DNA of 10,309 nucleotides from JBBSEZ01 sp038239195 (lineage in GTDB: Bacteria > Planctomycetota > Planctomycetia > Gemmatales > Gemmataceae), in assembly GCA_038239195.1 (NCBI GenBank), contig JBBSEZ010000365.1, positions 1-10,309 of the forward strand, read 5' to 3'. Both the position numbers and the translations under genes were made by a program. Below, one piece after another: positions 6,260 through 10,309 of the stretch (positions are counted from its first letter, which is position 1; every line of letters starts with the position of its first letter). The notes beneath the pieces were generated by a model. It did no database searches. It worked only from the letters and a program-made list of their open reading frames with translations, and was not told where the DNA came from.

Positions 6260-6970
6260 TCAAGCCCTTCGCGACGTGTTCGAGGCCCGCCACACCTCGA
6301 AGAGTAGCACGTCCATGCGCAGCTCGTGGGCGTTCTGGAACTCCTCGTTCGCCTCGCTGACGACCAGCCCCTCGAACCCCACTTCTTCGAGCAGCGCGAA
6401 CACGCCGAACACCAGGTCGCGCGAGCAGTACATTGGCCGGTGCCACGGCTGGCCCGGCAGATAGCCTGGCAAGTGGACGTGGCGGACCTTGGGGGAGTAC
6501 CGAGCGAGGAACGCGCGCACCTCGCCGAGCAGCGCGTCGAGCGTGGCGCCGGGCCAGGTGAAGACCCAGAGGTGTTCGACGTCGAGGGCGAGGCCCGAGT
6601 TGCCCTCGGCCCAGCGCAGGAGAGCGTCGGGGCTGAGCTTGTGGTTCTCGACGGCGAGGCGGATTTCGGGGGCCAGGCGCAGGAGCGCCTCGCCGTGGCG
6701 GTCGAACATCGGCTGGTGGATGACCAGGCAGCGGGCGTCGAGAGCGCGATAGAGGCAGGCGGTCTGTTCGAGCGCGGGCCCGGGGTCGTCGAGCCGGTTG
6801 GGGAAGTGCAGCGCGTAGCCGAGGGGCTGGGCCCGGGCGAGGGTGGCGGCGCCCTGCCAGTCGGCGAGGATGCGGGCGTCGAGGAAGACCTCGGCCCAGG
6901 CGAAGCCGGCGGCATGCGCGGTGGCGAAGGCGCCGGCGTCGGGGGCGAACTTGGTGGCGAGCTTGAGCAT
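6260..6970 (-). CDS. Xylose-isomerase-like TIM-barrel protein (sugar phosphate isomerase/epimerase family)
   Basis: A 236-aa protein with the strand-end acidic and histidine residues of the AP endonuclease 2/xylose-isomerase-like barrel: E27 (WAEVFLDA), H55 (YALHFP), H85 (LVIHQPMFD), E108 (LAVENHKL), D130 and H133 (LALDVEHLW), H164 and H166 (VRHVHLPGY) and E206 (VVSEANEE). These would hold a divalent metal and a sugar-like or related substrate; the exact reaction is not deducible. The family norm is about 250-300 aa, so this is a compact version. ATG at 6968-6970 has GGAGA nine bases upstream and starts directly with the first strand. The gene follows the FKBP gene on the same strand, but a strong 20-bp inverted repeat lies between the two. 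Confidence 0.8.
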   Translation of the reverse strand: MLKLATKFAPDAGAFATAHAAGFAWAEVFLDARILADWQGAATLARAQPLGYALHFPNRLDDPGPALEQTACLYRALDARCLVIHQPMFDRHGEALLRLAPEIRLAVENHKLSPDALLRWAEGNSGLALDVEHLWVFTWPGATLDALLGEVRAFLARYSPKVRHVHLPGYLPGQPWHRPMYCSRDLVFGVFALLEEVGFEGLVVSEANEEFQNAHELRMDVLLFEVWRASNTSRRA

Positions 6971-6990
6971 CGGTCGGTTCTCCGTCCCGA

Positions 6991-7051
6991 GCGCGAAACG
7001 ACAAGCAAGAAGGGGCGCGCGGGCCCTCCCGTCTTGCTTGTCGTTTCGCGC
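6991..7051. repeat. Perfect 20-bp inverted repeat (large hairpin)
   Basis: GCGCGAAACGACAAGCAAGA (6991-7010) is followed 21 bases later by its exact reverse complement (7032-7051), with further GGG/CCC pairing inside the loop. It begins 6 bases after the FKBP stop codon (minus strand) and ends about 20 bases before the TIM-barrel start. It could terminate or attenuate the FKBP transcript. No T-run follows it, so it may instead be a dispersed repeat or a protein-binding cruciform. Confidence 0.75.
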
Positions 7052-7057
7052 GTCTCC

Positions 7058-7396
7058 TCAGCGCACGCCGAGCAGTTCGACCTCGAAGACGAGCGTGGCG
7101 TTGGGCGGGATGTCCTTGCCGGCGCCGCGGGCGCCGTAGCCCAGCGCCGCCGGGATGGTCAGCTTGCGCTTGCCGCCAATCTTCATGCCGGCGACGCCCT
7201 CGTCCCAGCCCTTGATGACCCGGCCGGCGCCCACCTGGAAGCCGAAGGGCCGGCCGCGGTCCTTGCTGCTGTCGAACTTGGTGCCGTCGGTCAGCCAGCC
7301 GGTGTAATGCACCTCGACGTTGTCGCCGGACTTGGCGGTGGCGCCGGTGCCCTCGGTCAGGTCTTCGTATTGCAGGCCCGAGGCGGTCGTGACCAT
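7058..7396 (-). CDS. FKBP-type peptidyl-prolyl cis-trans isomerase
   Basis: A 112-aa single-domain FKBP with no signal peptide, so cytoplasmic. It catalyses cis-trans isomerisation of X-Pro bonds during folding. The active-site set of FKBP12 is present: Y31 (VEVHYTGWL), F41 and D42 (TKFDSSKDRG), F51, V60 and I61 (GRVIKGWDEG) with W64, Y87 (ALGYGARG) and F104 (ATLVFEVELL). IPPNATLVFEVELL is the classic C-terminal strand. The length matches FKBP12 (108 aa) closely. The start at ATG 7394-7396 is chosen for its AGGGAG six bases upstream and its alignment with the family N-terminus. The frame stays open for 50 codons upstream, but that extension runs through the leader hairpin and the tRNA-like gene and has no family resemblance. 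A TATACT -10-like box lies about 60 bases upstream. Confidence 0.93.
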   Translation of the reverse strand: MVTTASGLQYEDLTEGTGATAKSGDNVEVHYTGWLTDGTKFDSSKDRGRPFGFQVGAGRVIKGWDEGVAGMKIGGKRKLTIPAALGYGARGAGKDIPPNATLVFEVELLGVR

Positions 7397-7424
7397 CGTT
7401 CGCTCCCTGTTGGCGGTGGCGACT

Positions 7425-7460
7425 CGAGACCGGCCGCGCCGGTCGTCTCGGGCTAGTATA
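7425..7460 (-). promoter_or_regulatory. FKBP leader: TATACT box and hairpin
   Basis: On the minus strand TATACT (7455-7460) is a near-perfect -10 element. A TTGGAC lies 22 bases upstream, too far to be an ideal -35. Just downstream, GACCGGC / GCCGGTC (7428-7434 with 7438-7444) forms a 7-bp stem with a 3-base loop, extended by CGA/TCG across a small bulge. It would lie at the very 5' end of the FKBP mRNA and could stabilise or regulate it. The same bases read TAGTAT (7454-7459) on the plus strand, 14 bases before the tRNA-like gene, and might serve it too. Confidence 0.35.
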
Positions 7461-7473
7461 CGAAGCGGCCCTC

Positions 7474-7545
7474 GCCCCGGTGGTCCAAGAGCTAGGACGC
7501 GGTGTTCGCAATGCCGAAATGGAGGTGCAAGTCCTCCCTGGGGCA
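7474..7545 (+). tRNA. Atypical tRNA-like gene, anticodon CGC
   Basis: All arms of a cloverleaf can be drawn. The acceptor stem is GCCCCGG (7474-7480) with CTGGGGC (7538-7544), 7 pairs with one G-U. The D stem is GTCC/GGAC around an 8-base loop. The anticodon stem is CGGTG/TGCCG, including two G-U pairs, around the 7-base loop TTCGCAA. The T stem is GGAGG/CCTCC around the 7-base loop TGCAAGT. A discriminator A follows, and CCA is not encoded. U33 is present, and the anticodon would be CGC, formally alanine, yet the G3-U70 pair that marks tRNA-Ala is absent. The D loop (AAGAGCTA) lacks G18-G19, and the T loop has G where pseudouridine-55 should be. It may be a non-translational tRNA, a tRNA-like RNA or a pseudogene. 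It ends 5 bases before the stop codon of the LRR gene on the other strand. Confidence 0.5.
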
Positions 7546-7550
7546 CTCCT

Positions 7551-9044
7551 TCACAGGATGGAGTTGGCGGTAACTGTCCCTTCGGGCGCCCCTCGACGCG
7601 GGCTGGGCCCGTAGCGCACCGCGTGGCCGAAGCGGGCCCGCAGCGCCTGGCGCCCGGCCGCGCTGAGGGGGTTGCCGCGGAGGTCGAGCCAGGCGAGGCG
7701 CGGCAGGTCGGCGCGCAGAAGCGCTCCGACGGCGGTGTCGTGCAGCGCGTTGTCCCGCAGGTCGAGCCGGCGCAATCCGGCGGCGAGGGGCGAAGCGAGC
7801 AACGCCTGCAAGCCCGTAACGGTGAAGTCGTTGCCGGCCAGGTCGAGCTCGGCCAGGCCGGTCAGGTCCGCCCCGACCAGGATGGCAAGGGCGACGTCGC
7901 CGATGCCGTTGTCCGCAAGGCCCAATCGCGCCAGCCTCGCCAGGTGCGGCGAGCTCGCCAGGCGCTCCAGGGCCGGGCGGTGGAGCCCCGCGGCTCGCAG
8001 GCTCAGGGCCCGCAGCCCGGCGAAGGCAGGCCCGCTCACCAGGGAGCGGAGCGACAAGGGGCCGCAGCGGTCGAGGGCCAGTACGGTCAGGCGCGGCAGA
8101 ACGGGTGAGGCGGCGAGCGCGGCCACGTCGGGCGTGACCTGGTCGAGGCGCAGGGCGTGCAGTGCGGGGGCAGCGCCGGGCGAGAAGGGCCCGGCCGGGG
8201 GCGTGGTCGCCCACGTCAGTTCCAGCGCCTCGAGCCGTTCGAGGATGCGCGTCGCGCCTTCGATGAAGCGCGGCGGCGAGCCTTGCGACCCCCCCAGGCC
8301 GAGGCCCTCGCGTAGGCGGAGCACGCGCAGGCGCGCCAGGGCGGGAGCGCCGGCCAGGAGGTCGAGGTCTTCTCCGGTCAGGTCGTTGTGCCGCAGGTCG
8401 AGCTCGGTGAGCGCCTCCAGAGGCGCCCGGGCGAGCAAGCGGGCGCCGGAACTGCCGATGCCATTGCCGGCCAGGCCCAGCGCCCGCAAGCGCGCCAGGT
8501 GCGGCGAGCGAAGCAGTTCGGTCAGCACCCGCTCGCTGGCCGGCACGGCCGCCGGGCGCCGCCCGAGCCTGTGGGCCCAGTTCGTGCGGAGGACGTGCGT
8601 GCCGAACGCCGGGTCGGCGAACTCCAGCGCCGAGAGCCGTCCCAGATGGGGGCAAGCGGCGAGGTCGGCGGCCCGGGCAGCAACGTGAACGAGCTTCAGG
8701 TGGCGGACCGGCGCGAGAGCGAACAGCTCGTCGGCGCGGTTGAGGAAGTCGTTGCCGCTGAGTTCCACGCCCTCGACGAAGCCGCGCCGGAACACGTAGT
8801 GCCGCACCCAGGCGCCCACCGGCCTCGCCCAGGTGTTGTGGTGCCCGGCCAGGAGTTGCGTTTCGCGCGCTTCGAGTTCGGGGCGGCGCTCGTCCTCCAC
8901 GCTCATCTTCGCCAGTTCGCACTGGGCGCGGATGAATTCGGCGCGCTCGGCGTCGCCCTGGTCGTCGAGCCAGTCGGCGTAGACGAGGCGCGGGGCGTCG
9001 TCGTCGGGGTGATCGCAGAGGTCGTGCAAGAAGGCGTCGTGCAT
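7551..9044 (-). CDS. TIGR02996 domain protein with leucine-rich repeats
   Basis: A 497-aa protein. Residues 1 to about 45 match TIGR02996, a short domain described from planctomycetes and related bacteria: MHDAFLHDLCDHPDDDAPRL then VYADWLDDQGDAERAEFIRAQ. From about residue 105 to 475 come leucine-rich repeats of the ribonuclease-inhibitor type, with LxxLxLxxNxI/L units such as LRALGLAGNGIGSSGARLLA, LTELDLRHNDLTGEDLDLLA, LARLGLADNGIGDVALAILV and LRRLDLRDNALHDTAVGALL. Such arcs usually bind proteins, and the partner is unknown. There is no signal peptide, so it is probably cytoplasmic. ATG at 9042-9044 is chosen because it starts the TIGR02996 domain and has GGAGG seven bases upstream; the open frame further upstream has no domain. 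This architecture belongs to a multi-copy family in Gemmata-type genomes. Some middle repeats (about residues 265-320) are degenerate. Confidence 0.9.
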   Translation of the reverse strand: MHDAFLHDLCDHPDDDAPRLVYADWLDDQGDAERAEFIRAQCELAKMSVEDERRPELEARETQLLAGHHNTWARPVGAWVRHYVFRRGFVEGVELSGNDFLNRADELFALAPVRHLKLVHVAARAADLAACPHLGRLSALEFADPAFGTHVLRTNWAHRLGRRPAAVPASERVLTELLRSPHLARLRALGLAGNGIGSSGARLLARAPLEALTELDLRHNDLTGEDLDLLAGAPALARLRVLRLREGLGLGGSQGSPPRFIEGATRILERLEALELTWATTPPAGPFSPGAAPALHALRLDQVTPDVAALAASPVLPRLTVLALDRCGPLSLRSLVSGPAFAGLRALSLRAAGLHRPALERLASSPHLARLARLGLADNGIGDVALAILVGADLTGLAELDLAGNDFTVTGLQALLASPLAAGLRRLDLRDNALHDTAVGALLRADLPRLAWLDLRGNPLSAAGRQALRARFGHAVRYGPSPRRGAPEGTVTANSIL

Positions 9045-9471
9045 GAGGGGCCTCCGACTCGATAGAGGCGGGAAGGGCCGATCGAGTTCGGGGCCCCGAC
9101 CCGCCGAATCCGACGTGCAGATCTCCCGAGCCCGGCTCTCCGGTTGGGAGGCCCGCAACAGGACGGGCAGTTCAGGGCGTTGGCCAACGCCCGACCGAAA
9201 AGCCCGCGTTCCGCGAAGTGGGCATTGCCTCCCTTGGCCCCGCGTTCGCGGGCCGCCAGCATCCGCTCGCTCCAGGCCGCCGCGTCGCCTCCTGTTCCGT
9301 CCTGCCGCGCGGTGGACGGGCCAGGAAGGCCGTCCCACGGCGAGAGTTTTTCCCGCCGACCGCCTGACGAAGTCCCGTTCGAGCAGTGGCTCGCCTTCGC
9401 GTGCCGAGTTGTTGTATGGGCGTGGCGCGCCCAACGCGACAGAATACACTGGCAAGGAGGGAAGGTTGAGC
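9045..9471. other. Intergenic region with palindromes and one copy of a direct repeat
   Basis: No convincing gene is seen on either strand; open frames here are low-complexity and lack start signals. The region holds a perfect 18-bp palindrome GGGCGTTGGCCAACGCCC (9175-9192), a smaller hairpin CCCGCG-TT-CGCGGG (9239-9252), and the left copy of the 22-bp repeat (9344-9365). A TACACT -10-like box at 9445-9450 precedes the antitoxin gene without a clear -35. The LRR gene's Shine-Dalgarno lies at the left end. Confidence 0.5.
9344..9365 (+). repeat. 22-bp direct repeat, left copy
   Basis: The 22 bases start GAGTTTTTCCCG and end CCGACCGCCT. They recur identically at 10279-10300 in the same orientation. 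The flanks differ after the repeat (GACGAAG here, CAATGGC in the other copy). The two copies lie about 935 bases apart, start to start, and enclose the toxin-antitoxin remnant. Confidence 0.8.
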
Positions 9472-9789
9472 ATGCGCAAAACAAAGCCAAAGGCGGTATC
9501 GGCCACGAAGGCGACCGCAGTCCAAATTCGATTACGGCCGGACCAGAAGGCCGTCCTCGCCCGCGCCGCCCGGTTGCGACAGACGAGCCTCAGCAAGTTC
9601 GTGCTGGAACACGCCTACGAGGCCGCCCAGCAGGTACTCGCGGAGCAGGGGGACGTCGCCCTGCCCCCGGCAGAGTGGGAGGCTTTCTGCAACGCCCTCG
9701 ACGCACCGCCGCGGCGAATCCCAGCCCTGGAGAAACTGCTCGCGGCCCCGAGCGTCTTCGAGGGACGTGGACGAGCTGCCGCTCAGTAG
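9472..9789 (+). CDS. DUF1778 (TacA-type) antitoxin
   Basis: A 105-aa protein. Residues about 15-50, TAVQIRLRPDQKAVLARAAR then LRQTSLSKFVLEHAYEAAQ, form the ribbon-helix-helix DNA-binding domain of DUF1778. Residues about 60-95 include LPPAEWEAFCNALDAPPR and PALEKLLAAPSVF, the toxin-neutralising C-terminus of this family. DUF1778 proteins pair with GNAT acetyltransferase toxins (TacT type), which acetylate aminoacyl-tRNAs, and normally repress their own operon as an antitoxin-toxin complex. ATG at 9472 has AAGGAGG 11 bases upstream. A TTG two codons earlier is better spaced and could also be used. The frame is intact, although the adjacent toxin is broken. It overlaps the toxin start by 23 bases, the usual coupling for such pairs. 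Confidence 0.88.
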   Translation: MRKTKPKAVSATKATAVQIRLRPDQKAVLARAARLRQTSLSKFVLEHAYEAAQQVLAEQGDVALPPAEWEAFCNALDAPPRRIPALEKLLAAPSVFEGRGRAAAQ

Positions 9790-10062
9790 CCCGGCCCCGC
9801 TCGATGCGAGCCACGACTGCTCCGCCTTCGATTGCGACGTGCCGGCACCGAACAACTACCTCAAGAAGTTCGCTCTCAGAACCAACAGAGCCAATCGGCG
9901 CGCACCTACGTGGCGACACGCGGGGGCCGCGTCGTCGGCTACTACACCCTGGCCGCCACCTCTGCGTGCCGGGAGGAAACGCCGGCGCGGATGGCAAAAG
10001 GGCAGACCGCCCACCCCGTCCCGCTCATTCTCCTGGCTCGATTGGGTAGCGCCAGTCGGTGA
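9767..10062 (+). pseudogene. Broken GNAT acetyltransferase toxin (TacT-like)
   Basis: Starting at GTG 9767, inside the antitoxin end, the frame reads LSSPAPLDASHDCSAFDCDV and NNYLKKFA, the usual N-terminus of DUF1778-partner GNAT toxins. At about 9876 one base is missing: the frame is lost, while the -1 shifted frame continues with QNQQSQSARTYVATRGGRVV, GYYTLAA, and HPVPLILLARL. Homology stops at about 10042, just where the acetyl-CoA-binding loop (Q/R-x-x-G-x-G/A) should begin, and a stop follows at 10060-10062. About 98 of the usual 160-170 residues remain. Two independent lesions, the frameshift and the lost C-terminal half, argue for a dead gene. A sequencing error could explain the first lesion but not the second. 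Confidence 0.8.
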
Positions 10063-10226
10063 CGAGGTAGTAATTCCCCGGCGATGGGGTAGCCGTGCGG
10101 AGCGGCGAGCTCGATTCTTCCGATGGCCGCGACCACTTCCGCGTTCGTCACGTACCTGTAGACGTCGTTGTCCTGGTAGAGCCCAAAGGCGAGCGGCGAG
10201 AGTAAACAGCCGATCGGAGGGGCCAA
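10025..10226 (-). pseudogene. Possible fragment of an unknown gene, frameshifted
   Basis: On the minus strand an open frame from TTG at 10224-10226 reads LAFGLYQDNDVYRYVTNAEV, then IGRIELAAPHGYPIAG. At the four-base C run 10076-10079 a one-base shift would continue it as NYYLVTDWRYPIEPGE before a stop at 10025-10027. The joined translation looks more protein-like than either single frame, but I recognise no family. It meets the truncated toxin head-on where toxin homology ends, so it may be the sequence that replaced the toxin's 3' part. This is a weak call. Confidence 0.25.
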
Positions 10227-10278
10227 AGGGGCCCGCCGGCCGGGGGGGGGGCGGGCCCGGGTGCCCCTCCGCTGGGGG

Positions 10279-10300
10279 GAGTTTTTCCCGCCGACCGCCT
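10279..10300 (+). repeat. 22-bp direct repeat, right copy
   Basis: Identical to 9344-9365. It is preceded by extremely G-rich sequence, including a run of ten Gs at 10242-10251, and is followed by CAATGGCGC at the window edge. Similarity to the left copy does not extend past the 22 bases. Confidence 0.8.
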
Positions 10301-10309
10301 CAATGGCGC

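Noticed and set aside
4878..7511. Very long minus-strand open frame of over 800 codons
   Set aside because: It runs through three genes (538-aa protein, TIM barrel, FKBP) in the wrong frame, is dominated by Arg, Pro and Ala, and has no ribosome binding site or family resemblance.
7397..7546. 50-codon N-terminal extension of FKBP
   Set aside because: It overlaps the leader hairpin and the tRNA-like sequence. The downstream ATG has AGGGAG and matches the usual FKBP start.
9144..9471. Plus-strand open frame leading toward the antitoxin gene
   Set aside because: It has no ribosome binding site, its composition is unlike a protein, and it continues in the wrong frame through the DUF1778 gene.
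9045..9596. N-terminal extension of the LRR protein up to about 9596
   Set aside because: It would cross the antitoxin gene and the palindromes. The TIGR02996 domain begins exactly at the ATG at 9044 with its own GGAGG, so the shorter start is preferred.
1..10309. CRISPR array, rRNA or complete insertion sequence
   Set aside because: No regularly spaced repeats, no rRNA-like conserved stretches and no transposase reading frame were seen anywhere in the window.

Overview
This is high-GC DNA with Shine-Dalgarno-led genes, most of them on the minus strand. The gene content points to a planctomycete, most likely of the Gemmata type. It includes the start of a DUF1549-type (PSCyt2) protein, a Uma2-family nuclease, a Tat-exported Gfo/Idh/MocA oxidoreductase, a TIGR02996 + leucine-rich-repeat protein, an isomerase/epimerase-like TIM barrel, and many GC-rich inverted repeats between genes. 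The assignment rests on recognised family signatures, not on a database search.

Layout. 1-176 (minus) is the N-terminal piece of a DUF1549 protein. 331-1083 (plus) is a Uma2-like PD-(D/E)XK protein with a charged coiled-coil tail. 1101-1751 (minus) is an MPPED-like metallophosphoesterase. 1859-2680 is an iron module: a sigma70-like promoter with a Fur-box-like palindrome at its predicted start site drives a [2Fe-2S] bacterioferritin-associated ferredoxin, which meets a bacterioferritin tail to tail with overlapping stop codons. 2739-4013 (minus) is the Tat-exported oxidoreductase. 4014-4462 has no confident gene but carries hairpins and a 145-bp element with perfect 13-bp terminal inverted repeats. 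4463-6079 (minus) is an unrecognised two-TM protein of 538 aa. 6260-6970 (minus) is a xylose-isomerase-like TIM-barrel protein, separated by a perfect 20-bp inverted repeat from an FKBP peptidyl-prolyl isomerase at 7058-7396. 7474-7545 (plus) folds as a complete but atypical tRNA cloverleaf. 7551-9044 (minus) is the TIGR02996/LRR protein. 9045-9471 is intergenic and repeat-bearing. 9472-10062 (plus) is a DUF1778 antitoxin followed by a frameshifted, truncated GNAT toxin. A 22-bp direct repeat lies on each side of this pair.

How the genes work together. The only clear functional partnership is ferredoxin (iron release) with bacterioferritin (iron storage), under a plausible iron-responsive operator. 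The DUF1778/GNAT pair was a type II toxin-antitoxin module and now looks decayed. The remaining genes look like independent housekeeping or lineage-expanded units. I found no convincing new multi-gene system. The most distinctive items are the atypical tRNA-like gene, the iron operator, the bacterioferritin lacking a usual ferroxidase ligand, the inverted-repeat elements, and the broken toxin between direct repeats.
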